From: Lunularia cruciata
Taxonomy: Eukaryota > Streptophyta > Marchantiopsida > Lunulariales > Lunulariaceae
DNA: 64,000 nucleotides
Reading direction: 5' to 3'
Assembly (NCBI GenBank): GCA_948567375.1
Contig: OX419755.1
Location: 67,150,944 to 67,214,943 of the forward strand
The translations under genes were made by a program, and so were the position numbers. Position 1 is the stretch's first letter; the number at the start of each line of letters is the position of its first letter. The notes under the pieces were generated by a model. It saw only the letters and a program-made list of their open reading frames with translations, was not told where the DNA came from and did no database searches. Positions 1 to 11,624 of the stretch are shown piece after piece.

Positions 1-330
1 GTAAGTTTAACAACCGTGTTGGATGAGATCCAAACAAAGGTCCATCGGCTGCCACCTTGCCTTAGCTTAATACTGGTTCCAGTTTGAGAAATTTCCAGAA
101 TTCTGACTCGAATTGACAGACTTTGAACAACAACCTTATCCTCTAATAACCAGAATAAGGAGCAAACATCCCGGAATGTTTACGACACCTCATTTCATGT
201 CAGAATCCGAAGCCAAAGAATTCAGGCCATATAGTGGTCAATGTTCCTCAACAAATTATTAACAGAAGGAGAAGCAAACACATTTATCAGCATTTTAATC
301 TAGTTCAATTAGCTTGCAGTCTGAAATTAC
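1..330 (-). other. Serpin intron 1, 5' part
   Basis: This stretch follows the GT donor of the serpin exon on the minus strand. I see no second serpin exon in any frame and no repeat element. It is most simply intron sequence reaching the window edge. Confidence 0.5.
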
Positions 331-753
331 CTTGTGTCTGAAGTCGGCTTTTCTCACTTCCGTTCCATAGCTTCCCTTTATAAGCTTCTCATAGGTATCC
401 TTCACAGACAATGACTTCTCCACCCAGAGCCCATTCACAAGAGATACCGTCGGACCGGGTACAATTTCTCGTTCTGACCGGGATCGCAAATACTTCGCAA
501 TATCTGGAGTTGCAATATCTGGAGTAGCAAAAACTTCCACTTCAAGAAGAGCATTCCTGAGCTGCGTCGTGAAATTATGCATACTCTCATCTTGCAAGAG
601 CTTCAAGCACTTCTGTATCTCGTCTAGCGTCTCACCTTTGGCCCCTGCACCAATCGTGGCTAATCCAGTTGCGACACTAATCGGTGAAATTAGTGTATTC
701 CCTCCATATATTTCCTTCCTAAGAAGATCAAATGCAAATCCCTGATGATCCAT
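331..753 (-). CDS. Serpin, first coding exon (partial gene)
   Basis: This exon encodes the N-terminal part of a serpin, a suicide inhibitor of serine or cysteine proteases. The ATG at 751-753 is followed by FAFDLLRKEI and then the helix-B signature TLISPISVATGLATIGAGAKG-like block at about residues 20-40, with GETLDEIQ after it. The exon reads through VSLVNGLWVEKS and ends at KADFRHK, followed on the minus strand by a GT donor (329-330). Plant serpins commonly have one intron near this point, so the rest of the protein, including the reactive-centre loop, should lie left of the window. The 141 residues are free of stops and CpG dinucleotides are preserved, unlike the retrotransposons beside it. 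A 15-bp tandem duplication adds five residues. Whether the gene is complete cannot be seen. Confidence 0.82.
497..526 (-). repeat. 15-bp in-frame tandem duplication in serpin exon
   Basis: Two adjacent 15-bp units differing at one base encode ATPDI twice in the serpin exon. The duplication keeps the frame. It falls in the N-terminal third, after VEVF, in a region that should be a surface loop or helix edge in the serpin fold. Confidence 0.85.
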
Positions 754-776
754 CCCTTCAATCTCCTTTCCCCCTC

Positions 777-804
777 AACTCCTCCTTTCGCGTAAGGAGG
801 AGTT
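777..804. repeat. Perfect 11-bp inverted repeat upstream of serpin ATG
   Basis: The arms AACTCCTCCTT (777-787) and AAGGAGGAGTT (794-804) are exact inverted repeats around a 6-base loop TCGCGT. They lie 24 bases upstream of the serpin start codon and so would fall in its 5' UTR or promoter. A further CTCCTAAGGAG palindrome sits just beyond. The role is unknown; an mRNA hairpin is one possibility. Confidence 0.7.
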
Positions 805-1368
805 TAGGGTAGCGTTTTTCTCTCTCCTAAGGAGGACAAAGCATTAGTTCTTGCTTGACCTTCAACCTTCTCCTCCATCTTTCGGTTCCAGACTTATAGC
901 TCTTCGTTCAAATCTTGATTCACGGTGCTTATCTTTCACATATTTAAACTGTGCACGTTTGGCCCTCTGGGTTGGCCTGATTTGGTTGAGAACCCTGTAA
1001 AGTGTAAAGTAAGGAACAACGAGATTCGGTAATCGTGCTTCTCCTAAACACAGCATACAGTAGAAGATACGGAACAGCATGTATGTAGCTTGAATATAGA
1101 AAAACTAATTGTCAAAGAGTAAACAATTGCTCTTCAGATTCGCTCATTGTGCTCTGGCGTTCCTTGTTCCCCCCTTATGCTAGGCGAAACGTCGCCGTCG
1201 GAAGGTGATTATTTGTGCTTCATTGTATGTGGTTATTTCATTAGGTGCTTCAAGAACTGACATCGCATGAGCTATGCAATAACAGGAAATTTCAGAACCC
1301 ATAAAGAAAAGAGGTCAAGATAACCCTTATTAGAGGAAAGGCCACCACATAGAACACATCAAAGATAG
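805..1368 (-). other. Upstream region of serpin gene, with a short ORF
   Basis: This is the DNA between the serpin start and the first retrotransposon. It holds a 72-codon minus-strand ORF (862-1080) that I do not recognise; it is Arg/Lys-rich at its C-terminus and ends 109 bases before the serpin ATG. It may be 5' UTR sequence or chance. CpG content resembles the serpin exon, which suggests real gene-flanking sequence rather than old transposon. No TATA box could be fixed with confidence. Confidence 0.3.
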
Positions 1369-3085
1369 TGTCATGCCATTTGTAACGTCGCACCTAGATT
1401 GCTCAAACTCTGGAGTAGTAGTGTTGATAGTCACGAGTATTTGGGTAGTTATTCATAGACTACTTGTAGACAGTCAGATTTCGTGTTCATGATAATGACT
1501 ACATGGTCGGACCCATCGTCACTTGCATGGTTTGCACTGTGGGTGTGCCGTCAATGGGACCATTAGGGTTTGAGACCTAGCTCGAGTCCAAGGGGTATAT
1601 TTTCAAAGTGCATCTCCAAAGAGCTCACTTCTCTGATGTTGAGCCGTCAAGTTTTTGGCTATGGTGGATAGAGGCCGGCAAGCGTCACCTCGATTCTCTT
1701 AGCTAGAGTGGGTGTGGCTTGATTGTAATCGGTACACAATTGTGGTAGATTATTGAGTGACAAATCAAGTATTGATCCGATTGAGTGTGATTCAAGTTGT
1801 ATAAACAAACTGATTACATAAGAGAAGTGAGGTTATGGGGAAATCGGGTGCAGGAACTGAGAGTGTTGGTGGTATCTCCAAGACTTGTTAATCATTGGTA
1901 GCTCGATCTGAATTCTGATTTCCCTAGTGTGTAGGACTTTGTTTGATTGATGTAGATTTGGCAGTGAAACAGACGGTGTGTAGAAGCGTTAGCCAAATTT
2001 GAGCAAAGACAAGCAATTTTCAAGCTATAGTTGTGAGTTTGAGCTCAAGAGGTGAAAACAAGACCAATGTGTTTTGGGTTGAGCTCAAAAAGTGAAATTG
2101 AAGGTGGAGTTGGGGATCTATCCTTGTGAATTTATGATTTGGAGAAACTTGTCGTTTCAATTTGGCTCGAGTGGAGAATTAACAAAGGATTTGGTTTGAA
2201 ATGGCAAGAAGAAAAGCCTCATTTGGCTGAATTTTGGCATAGGACTATGGGCTATGAGAGGCAATGAAGGCCTATTAGGGTTTGAGATCTAGCTCGAGTC
2301 CAGGGGGTATACTTTCACTAGGGCAAACAACTCGGCTTGCTTGTGTGAGGCTAGCTAGTTTAGAGTAGATTTTGGTCATTGTTTAGCAAAATCTACCCAC
2401 TATTCTAGATTCTGCGTAGCAAGGTTTAACCCCTAGATCTTTGGTTCCTAGACTGGTGCCCTAGCCAACTAGTCCACCCTCACTTGTTATCCTAGTGATT
2501 ATTCCACTATTATATATACACTTATAACTTTGGCTAGGAGAGACAGTTTGATCCCATTCTTGGTGATCTTTGTAGCTTAGGAAGTAGATAACTCATATTG
2601 TATCAAATGCTAAATAATGGTAGAGTTAATCCAATTTTTGATTTATGAGATGGAAGGTTTTTGTTTAGATTTTTTGTGATTGGACCACCTCCATTCTGTG
2701 CTTCTTGTTTGTGCACCATGTTTGTGTGAGGTGCCCTAACTTTAGAGCATTGGTGCTCTGGTGTGCTTTCGATAGTAAGGTTGGAATGATGACCAATCAG
2801 ACTACTTATGTTTCTCTTTGGTGAGGCAAGAAGTGATGACCTGCAAACTGTGAAAGTATGTGTTTTGATGGTAGGTTACAAGTTGCCCTTTCCCTTAGTG
2901 TAGTTTTTGTAGTTTGAGTTACATTAGTTGGTGATGTTCAATTGGTGGTGTTGGTACTTGGTGGTGATTTTTGTGGGGTAAATGTTGTGGTTCCAATTGC
3001 GGGTTATAGTTCTTGGTTATGTTGTCACAACAAAGTTCTTTGGGGATTTTGGAGCAGATAGCACTACAATACGTAGTAGGTTTAC
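1369..3085 (+). repeat. Family A 5' LTR and leader (A1)
   Basis: The sequence from TGTCATGCC matches, with many substitutions, the stretch 14603-16432 and the shorter one at 58523-58645. Shared blocks include a CTAGCTCGAG motif and GTTGAGC...TATGGTGGA. The exact LTR end and primer site could not be fixed, because no clean tRNA-complementary motif is visible after a CA dinucleotide. The end given here is where similarity to the second copy is lost. Confidence 0.6.
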
Positions 3086-4530
3086 TTAGAGTGGTACTCA
3101 TTATCAATCTGTATCTCAGGTCTTAGTGAAGGAGTAGATTGACTCTAAGTCGGCGTTTGACATAGGAGCTGATTCAATTGACAGCGCACTTGGTGTGTCT
3201 GCTCCGTTGTTGTGTGACATGGACAAGATTTATGGGGCCTCCAAAGGTCCCAAGCATTACTTTGGTATAATGGGTACCATTGAGTTGGCTAACTTCATCT
3301 AAGAGTTTGAGAGTTGGTGTGATCTACAACAAATGTGGAACCCGACTTTGTTCAAACCCTTCATGGCATGGAAGGGGTTGTTTCATCATTTGGAGGGTCC
3401 ACCAATGGATGACTAACATGAGTTCAAGAGAGCTCACTTGGAAAAGATTGGGCTATGGAGACAATATTGGTCTTCAAACTATGTCTCCATTACTTCAAAT
3501 TTGATTTTTAGGGGTACATCGATAGTACACACAAGTTTTAACTCTATTAGCATTGGTGGATCTCTTGGAGATGGTGCTACTATGAGTGGAGGTACTACTA
3601 CAAGAGGTGATATAATATTGGGGTTTGACCCCATAATAGAGTTCTTCTAGTGTTTGAGGCGGAACTACCAAGGAGTGTGGATTGACAAGCTGAGGAGCTT
3701 GTAGAAGTTCCAACGTAAGGTTGGAGAGAGCATACGCAAGGCATTCACTTGCATGAGATGACTAATAAGTTTTAATTAGGGAGTTATTGAGGTCTAAATA
3801 GTCCAATTTTGGTATGGGATATTGGACAAGGAATTGTGACGTAGAGTTTGTGATGTTATATTACTACATGCTACTTTGCCTACTTTGGCAATGGTCTTTG
3901 ATTTGGTGGAGCTCAATACGCTCAACATGGTGGAGCATATTGAGCTCAACATGGTGGAGGAGAGAGTGGTGATATTTGGATTTGGTAGGAAGACCTCATC
4001 CATAGCTGTTACTTCTCCCAAAGTGCAATAGAGTGCACCACGCCATGTCAATTTCTCAAGATAGGATGGACAGCCTAGATCCTATGGAGCGAGTAGAAGG
4101 CCTAGTGTGGCTAGACCCTTACCTTTATTGTTGGGTCAACAACAATTAGTGAGTGGTGGTGTTGCTTGTTGGACTTGTAGTGGACCTCATCACAAGAGAG
4201 AGTGCACTCAGGGCAGCGGTCCTAGTACCTCTAGTGCATCATAGCCAACATAGAGATAGTGCGAGCATTGCCACAGATTTGGTCACACTAGTGATCAATG
4301 CTTTGACTTACATCCAGAGTTATGGAGTGGTAGAGCTATTATGGTAGGTGGTAGAGGAGCTCCAAGTCATGGAGGATGAGGTGGTAGAGGTGGTGGTAGA
4401 GATCCACACCTAGTAGAGGTGCAATACCTACCCTTACTTTTGATATAGCCATGGCTACTTGGATTGAGCAGTTAGAGTAGAGATTGGCTAGCATGACCAT
4501 AGTTCAAAGGAGATTAGATGCGGATGCTGA
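3086..4530 (+). pseudogene. gag pseudogene of A1, two CCHC zinc knuckles
   Basis: Gag forms the retrotransposon particle and binds its RNA. In broken frames the sequence encodes a capsid-like stretch (for example HLEKIGLWRQYW near 3440) followed by two nucleocapsid zinc knuckles. The first, at 4167-4205, has spacing CX2CX3HX4C (CWTC...PH...KREC). The second, at 4260-4301, is the classical CX2CX4HX4C (CEHC...GH...DQC). All zinc ligands are intact in both. Between them three TAG codons interrupt the frame at positions that look like former Gln codons. A3 has the same block at 31072-32200, with one ligand lost. Confidence 0.75.
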
Positions 4531-5199
4531 GGCACCTACCTCATAAGTGGGTGATAAAGATGTCTTAGACTTCATGTGCGGAGCAGCACAAGTGGATGCA
4601 TCTGCCTTAGTGACTAGGAGTGTGGTACATGCTCCAAAGCCTAAAGGAGCATAAGTGGAGTTCGATCCACATAGAGGAGAGGCCGGTAGACACGTTAGAC
4701 TTCCACAGTCTTTTACACTCTTTGAGGCACTACAGACAACATCCATGACTCCTAGGCATCCTAGTGTAGGTGTGGTAGGTGATGATGGGGTGCATGATGG
4801 ACTACCTACTAGTTAGCCACTTGCTACTACATAGATTGAGTCTAGCACAAAGTTGGGAGCGGCTCAACTAATTATGCACTTTCCATTATTCTCAACCAAT
4901 AAGATGTGTACATTGGGAATTGACCCAACCCCAATGTTTTGGTTGGCTACCATGTTTTGTGATAATAGGGATGATGTAGTTCCTACTACTAGATTAGAGG
5001 TGGTTGATAGTGGAGTTGACTTGGTTGAGGAGCATGGGATGCGCTTAACAATCAGTGGTTTATGGCAGGCAGCAACGGCTAGATTGGAGGAGTTACCAGC
5101 TTGATTGGCTTTTGAGTGAGCTTGGTTTACATCTGGAGTTGTCCTATTGGATAACCAAAGGGGAATTTTTTGTTTGGTGGGACCTTCAAGAAAATTCTA
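4531..5199 (+). pseudogene. gag-protease linker of A1
   Basis: This part of the family A reading frame is homologous to 32160-32790 in A3 (shared LAAT-like acidic stretch, MRLT and EELPA-type segments), but I recognise no catalytic domain in it. It contains scattered stops. A VDSG tetrapeptide near 5010 resembles a protease motif, but the better protease candidate lies downstream. Confidence 0.45.
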
Positions 5200-5650
5200 T
5201 ACATCATAGAGAGTCCTACTAGACTTTAGTGCACAACCTCTTATGTTGGGGAAGGCTACAGTTGTTTGTCTAGAGTTACAAAAGACCAATGTGGAGAGGT
5301 GTCCATTTCAAATCTAAACATCTCTATGTGGTGGTTCTACACAATACATCACATGTGGAGAGCTTGTTGTTCAAATTCAGCTTGGTCATCCTATTGGTAG
5401 CTCTGTGGTGAGATCTATCAATAGGATGACGATGGATGAGCATGCTTCATCTGTTCCCACCACTTCTAAACCTCACTTCTCTTATGCTTAGGCCATTACA
5501 ATAGTGGCTGAGTCATATGATGTGTTAGTTTGGGGAGCAATGTTATATCCCATGGGTTTCAATATTGACTATTGGGAGGAGACAACCTCCTATAGACCAG
5601 GTTGGCAGTCAGGTGAGGGATATGTAAGTCACCTACTTGTACGCTTTTGT
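5200..5650 (+). pseudogene. Aspartic protease pseudogene of A1
   Basis: The retropepsin would cut the Gag-Pol polyprotein. The active-site loop reads LLDFSAQPLM with its Asp codon at 5222-5224; retropepsins need D-[ST]-G, so SG has become FS here and the enzyme would be dead. The C-terminal flap partner reads YDVLVWGAMLYPMGFNIDYW near 5518-5575, matching the hydrophobic YDVLxG...L pattern of retropepsins, and the same block is in A3 near 33050. It lies directly before the methyltransferase in both copies. Confidence 0.6.
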
Positions 5651-5929
5651 AGTGGTAGTCCTGGCTCATTATAGTCTTGGACCATCGCAACATCAATTTT
5701 AGCTTTCAATGGTTCTATTACTTGGCCTAATGATTTATTGGAGGGGAATGCACATGAAGAGGATACTCTAGTACCAAAGGAGATCACTCTGATTTGGAGT
5801 ATGAGTGGGATCATTCCATCCACCTTGGATATTCCTTTGTGGAGTTTAGATGAAGTATTGTAGCAGCATGCATATTAGTTGGTGCAATAGGCTTGGTGTG
5901 GACCCTTTGTCCCACTAGGCGACGAGTGT

Positions 5930-6935
5930 GAGGATGAGCCTCCAAAGTCAATTACCTTGACACCTCTGGATACCACACTCATTGCTTGGCATTATCTAGT
6001 AGAGAGAGTATGTTTATTGGAGTTGCTTAGTGGGATTAGTACTAGACTAGTTATAGTACTATAGGCGGGTATAAGAGTACATAGATCCTTGTATATGGAG
6101 AGAGATGAGACTGCTAAGTGAGTCTCTCTATATCATGTGACACACTTGGCCTATTGGTATCTTGAGTTATTATTGATGTCAGCAATCAAGGGTTACTAGA
6201 AGACCTTACTAGTAGACATTTTCTCACTAGGAGCATAAGATTTGAGACATCATCCCATTCATTTGGTGATTTTTGGATGGCCATGTGAAGGACATACAAG
6301 CATTGGCCAAGGTTTGGGTCTTCAAGATCCTTGCTCCGGTATGTTTTGGGAGATGTTATGCATACTACAACATCTCCAGGTTTATCAACCTGTTTCTCCA
6401 ACTTACATTTTGGAGAGCATCCCTTGATGGGTGATTCTCTCACTATGGTGATGGCGAGCACACATCATGTCCATTCTTGGATGGGACCTATCGTGTTGTT
6501 AGATGCAGCCAAATTGGGATCATAGGCTCATTATCTTCATCTTTGGTGGACAAACCTCCTACCAAGAGAGGTTCTACAACATGTTGATGATGAGATTCAA
6601 TGACTAGACCACATCATTGTTGATGACATCTTGGATGTTGGGCGTTAGTCTCAGATGGTGGTAGTGGCTAATAGGTCATCTATGGCAATGGTGAACCTAG
6701 TTAGACTGCCCCAAGCCACTTTTCCCACACTTATGAGTTTCCCAAACTCCCATGCCTTTTGAGAGGGAGGTCATGGACTGGTTTAGGACTCATAGTTATA
6801 GCAATTGGTGGAGCCCAACGTCAATGAGAGAGAATGGGCAACAGATTTTTGCACCGGTATTACCGTTGTTCCAACAATGTCAAAGGCATCCAAGCATCAA
6901 GTGTTAGGTTAGGCTATGTACTTGAACTAATCCAC
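5930..6935 (+). pseudogene. Cytosine-5 DNA methyltransferase pseudogene inside retrotransposon A1
   Basis: The family transfers methyl groups from S-adenosylmethionine to carbon 5 of cytosine. Conserved motifs occur in the right order: motif I (AdoMet site) VCLLELLSGIST at 6011-6040; an Asp/Glu-rich second strand LYMERDE; motif IV VIFGWPCEGH at 6266-6292 with the catalytic PC at 6281-6286; GLGLQDPCSGMFWEML; motif VI YILESI at 6404-6421 (family ENV, here ESI); and a motif X-like KHQVLG near 6890. About a dozen stops and a one-base frameshift at about 6422 make it a pseudogene. The Q normally after PC is E. It is preceded by protease and followed by RT on the same strand, the same layout as in A3. 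It resembles bacterial Dcm-like and DNMT catalytic domains with no added regulatory domain. Its target specificity cannot be read. Confidence 0.82.
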
Positions 6936-7329
6936 CTAGATTGAGAGCCTTGGCTTGGCAGAGCAGTGTAGGATGCCCTTGATATGCATCACCACTCAAA
7001 CACTTGTGAGCCTTGTGCCTATCAAGACGATTTAGGCACATGTTGGGGAAGATAGACCGAGTGGATAGGGTATTCTTGGGACATAGCCAATGGTTACTAG
7101 AGAGAGTGGTCTACTTGGAGTCCATCTAGGTGAGCAGGGTCTACTTGGATTACACTCTTGGTCTACTTGGGATGTAGTTAGAGGACATATGGAGCTTGTA
7201 GCCATAATAGAGGGAGTTTTCAAATTGAGGTTGGGACCTCTAGTGCTTGGGGGCATGATATTATTGTTCCCAAAGGCCCAGTGTAGTAGCTAGTCAATAA
7301 GTCTTCCACTCCTACAATAGTTATAAAGG

Positions 7330-8709
7330 ATATTTGGGAGCCAAATTTGGGACCCAAGCTTACAAGAGAGGAAAGACATAGAGTTTGGAGGTTCTTGAGG
7401 AGCTACACGAGTTGTTTTGCCTTCAATATGAAAGATTTTGGTGCTCTAAAGGGACCTAGTATTTAGATTGAGCTAACTAGGGATACACCAATTTTTTGAC
7501 ATCCCTATGGATATAGTGACATGGAGAGGGCATTTAGAGCCGGAGTAGTGACCTTTTTGAGGCTGGTTTGGTAGAGATTTCACATGGAGAGTGTGCATCA
7601 GCTATAGTGATGCCAGCCAACAAAGATATGCATAGCAACTATATAGATAGGTGGATGTGTGGATTGCCATCCTATCAACCAACAAACAAGGGCTGATTGG
7701 TATACCATGCCTACACTAGAGGAGATCTTTGATGCAATTGGGTATGCAAAGATCTTCAGCACTTTGGATCTTTGAGCAAGATATCATCGATTGTCGTTTA
7801 GAGAAGAGGATCAGTCCGAGATAGCATTTGGAGCTATTGATCCTCACGGCAAGGATGTGTTATATCAGTGGAGGTTCTTACCATTTGGATTAAAGAATGC
7901 TCTTGCCAAGTTCTAGAGGGTCATTGACAAGACCTAGCTGGATTGGGTTTTGCTTGGTGCTATATTGATGACATTTTGGTCTATAGCACTATGGTGGAGG
8001 AGCATGAGAGACATTTGTTGGAGATGTTTGAGAGTTTGAGATCTCATGGACTTAAATTACATCATAGGAAGTGTAGGTTCTTCCACAAGCAAGTTGAGTA
8101 TTTGGGTCACACTATCTACCTTGGAGGACTTGGTGTTCAACGGACCAAGGTGGAAGCTATTGTGCATATTCCTTGGCCTACGGATGTGAGTAGCATGCAA
8201 GCACTCCTTGGGTTGGCAAACTTCTATCACCACTAAGTTAGAGGCTTTAGTGCCATTGCCAAGGCCTTGTTAAAGCTGACTAAGCTTACACAAGAGTGGT
8301 GTTGGGGAGATGAGCAAGAAAGAGCTTTTGTAGAGCTCAAGGAGAGGTTGACATCTATTCCTATTTTGAGGAGACCAATCAAAGGATGACCATTTCAAGT
8401 TCACACTGATTGGAGTATGTTAGGGCTTGGAGCAGTGCTCACCTAGCATGATGATGAGGGGAAGGAGTTTGTGGTGGCCTATGCTAGTCGCTCCAACAAT
8501 TCAATAGAGGTGAAGTATAATTCATATGAGGGAGAGTGCTTGGTAGCAATATGGGCAATAGCATATTTTTGATGTTCAGTATTTGGTAACTCCTTTACTC
8601 TCATCACTAATCATCAGCCAGTGAAGTGGTTGATGGAGTCTAACAAGCTTTCAGGGAAGCTTGCATGATGGGCTCTGATTTTATAGGAGTATGAATTCAC
8701 GGTTATTCA
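7330..8709 (+). pseudogene. Reverse transcriptase and RNase H pseudogene of A1
   Basis: RT copies the RNA into DNA and RNase H removes the template. Visible blocks are the N-terminal SHGECASAIVMPA near 7590, YAKIFSTLDL (first catalytic Asp) near 7745-7770, QWRFLPFGLKNA near 7865-7900, and YIDDILVYS at 7961-7987 in a shifted frame, which holds the catalytic DD. RNase H follows with HTDWSMLGLGAVLT near 8400, FVVAYASRSNN, YEGECL and WLMES near 8630. Typical TAG codons replace Gln (FQR, LTQ, LQE blocks) and TGA replaces Arg after TLDL. The frame ends at the junction 8709. Confidence 0.85.
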
Positions 8710-11063
8710 TAGACTTATCATGGAAAGGAATCAAATTTGGACCACTCGTGCAACCCCAAAACTTGGCATGGCCTGACCTGACCTTCTCCAACCTTGCCAC
8801 AAACCCACTCTCTAAGCCAACACAAACATTCAAAAATACCGTGGCTATATTTGTAATTATTGAACTTTTTGGGGTAGATTTGTAATATTGGAACTTTTTG
8901 TGTGCATTTTTTACAATTCCCTTAATTCATGTATTAAATTAGGAACAACTAAAGGTGAGAAAATCCTTTTTTAATTAAAAAAATGACTAGTAATAAGCCA
9001 AATTAAAGGGTTGTAGTATTTACACCACATATAATAAACATCCAATATCATAGATGAGTTGTTAGAATTGAAAAAAAATTATTTATCTCATCTTGCCACA
9101 TGTAGACTACTTGGAGCAACATTGGACTATAAGGAACCAATGTTTATGGTAAATTCCATGGACATTACCACATCCATGTTAATTGATGGATAAGTGTGCC
9201 ATATTAAGTACCATAACTTCTCATGAATGTATGCGACTTGAACTTGGGCTTTTTGTGCATACTTAATATTTAGCACCAGATTTTGGATCTTTTTACTATT
9301 TTGATTCTTCTCTTGTGTGATGGCAAGCAGCTCAATGATGTAAAATCATTACTAAGCTCAATAAAACCAATGCTCCTAGCAAGTGAGCTCTCTCTCGTGA
9401 GTATTGCATAAGTGAAACTGCCATTCAAAAGACTTGGGAGAACTAGGACAAGATTCAAGAACATTTTGGTTCAATGTCTGAATCAGCAAAAACCACAACA
9501 TTTCAAGCATCCATTGGTCATTTTACCGAGCTTGAAGGCATGTTATATTGACTCTAAGTACCAAACACAAGAAACTTCAAAATTTATGACATTTCACTAT
9601 TCATGACATGCACCAATAAACATTGAACACTAACTTTGGGACAAAATCTTTTGTACTTAATTAGGATGCTTACTTAAACGGGTGCATACTTAAGCAAGAA
9701 GTTATTATAATTTGGTAGTGACGCCTCTCATAAGTGTTTGGGTGAGGTAAATCTTTGGCCAAATAATTTTATGTTTGAAATGTATGGGTTCTTAAGTTGA
9801 TACCTCTTATGGATTCTATGCCACCTTATCATGGGGAAGGTGCCTTATTGGATTATGATTATTAAATCCTTATATCGCTAATATATCTAGCAAGCTATGC
9901 TTATATATCTAGCAAACAGGTGTGAGTAAGCTTTTGTCCTCATTTTCTTAATGCTAACCTATGGGTTGAGTAAGACCCATACCCATCATGTAAAATTGCA
10001 CCACTCATATGATTTAGGATATTGAATTTGGTAATAATGAAAAACTCATCAACTTTATTATCTATAATGAGCAAAATCCTCCATTTTCAATGTTATATGA
10101 ATATCTTTGATTTTCTTAAAACATGTATATCAATTTAAAATTTGGAAATTTAAAGAGGTATGATAATTTGATATGTATCCAATAAATTTTATATTTCTTA
10201 ATATTTAATATTTCAAACAAAAATTGAGAAATTTTAATTTATTTAATTTATTTTAGATGTTAAAATCATCAAATGGCTCATGCTTAGTAATAATGAGAAA
10301 TATCATCAAAATGAAAAAAAAAATTAAATTGAAAAAGTTAATATATTTTGTATATTGATGATATGTAATTATAAATTTTAGGAACTAAATAATAGAAATA
10401 ATACAAAGGAAAAGAAGTTGCAATAGATTATGATGCTATCTCTTTTTCCATGATCTTAGGATACACAAGAAATGGATGTATTAGATTGGACACTAAGTAT
10501 TTTAATAGTGTCATTGAAGTTGAAATTGATTAATAATGTCTAATTTTTCAATATTCATTTTTATTACTTTCTAAATTATGTTATAATAAATTGTGACTAA
10601 TGATTAAGTTTTTAAAATCTTTCTATAAGCTTCATCTCATGCTTTAATAAGTGAACCTTTTTAAGTAGATTAATAGTCATATATTACAAGAATCTTATTC
10701 AGGATTGATTATATTGAAGTATCTACTTATTTTCTATAGTTTTGAGTCATAAATACAAACTTCTCTCTACCATTTAAAGCTTAAGATTTAAAAGTAAAAA
10801 TGTATAAAAGAGAAAATGTTTTTATTAAAAAATCCATAGCAAGAGGAATTTATTGTGGAGTTTCTATCAAATTAAAACTAAAGCTTATTCATAGCCTTGT
10901 AAGACTTCACAATAATAAACTACCTATTCAAGATCATCAAAACTCTCAATATTTTATATAAAGTAATGGAGTGGTTTTAGATTACACTAGTCCTTAAACC
11001 ATCCATCTAGTTCATGTAACTAAAGAATCTACACTTGGTAATAAAATTAACATAAAATATTAT
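8710..11063. other. AT-rich intergenic DNA, no gene recognised
   Basis: From the truncation point of A1 the sequence is AT-rich with A and T runs. I find no ORF with recognisable domains. Small local direct repeats occur, for example a TTTGTAAT...GAACTTTTT unit twice at 8850-8903 and TATATCTAGCAA twice near 9885-9917. It may be very old transposon sequence. Confidence 0.6.
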
Positions 11064-11624
11064 TACATCATTTGTAGTGCTCTAGTTACTTTACTAGAAT
11101 GCTCAAGTGATTACATTGATGGTTGTAATTGTATCAATTACTACTTATGGATTACTTAGTAGTAGTTGTCTATACAATTAGTATTTGCATGGCATTATTA
11201 GAACCATCATTCTCATTGCTATTATTGTTGGATGTGAAATTGAGACTAGATTCTCCAATCTTCCCAAATATGGATATATTCCAAAGTGGAGCTTCAAAGA
11301 ACTCACTTCTTCCATGTTGAGCATCTTGAGCTCTTGGTTATGGTGGATAAAATTTTCAAGTATAACTCAAATCTTTTGATGCTAGAATGAGTTTGGCTAG
11401 AATGAGTATAACCAATTAGTCATTGGCAAAGTATATGGTGATTCTTCATTTTTTAATACATGAAAGAAAGGAGATCAAATTTTGAGTGCAAAACTTTCAA
11501 TCTCAAGAGTGTGTATTGGTGGGATCTTTGGATTGAGGTGTGGTTGATAATATCTTTGATAGTTGGAATTAGTTGCCAAAATTTGTTAGATATCTTATGA
11601 ATTTATTTGGATTGTGTACAAAAG
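11064..11624 (+). repeat. Family A LTR fragment
   Basis: A diverged stretch aligns with the first part of the family A LTR: CATCATTTGTAGTG at the start, and the block TTCCATGTTGAGC...TTATGGTGGAT (11307-11350) that matches 1637-1670. It is interrupted at 11625 by an E solo LTR. The left edge is approximate. Confidence 0.5.

Larger units (their letters stand above)
1369..8709 (+). mobile_element. Family A Ty3/gypsy retrotransposon with DNA methyltransferase, 3'-truncated (A1)
   Basis: This decayed element starts with TGTCATGCC and reads in order: LTR and leader, gag with two zinc knuckles, protease, cytosine-5 DNA methyltransferase, RT, and RNase H. It stops abruptly at 8709 inside the RNase H/integrase linker, where the sister copy A3 continues, so integrase, the PHD finger and the 3' LTR are missing. 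Stops are frequent, often TAG or TGA. The interval 6933-7330 between methyltransferase and RT is a spacer also present in A3 and shows no domain I recognise. The order of domains is shared by both copies, so the methyltransferase belongs to the element. Confidence 0.85.

Noticed and set aside
5010-5100. VDSG motif as the family A protease active site
   Set aside because: The later LLDFSAQPL plus YDVLVxGAML pair has better spacing to a retropepsin fold and is kept in A3.
5930-6935. Methyltransferase as a host gene invaded by transposons
   Set aside because: Both copies have protease just before it and RT after it on the same strand, and no introns or separate boundaries are visible.
9270-9606. 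Two overlapping 64-codon ORFs on opposite strands
   Set aside because: No domain, low-complexity AT-rich context; chance length.
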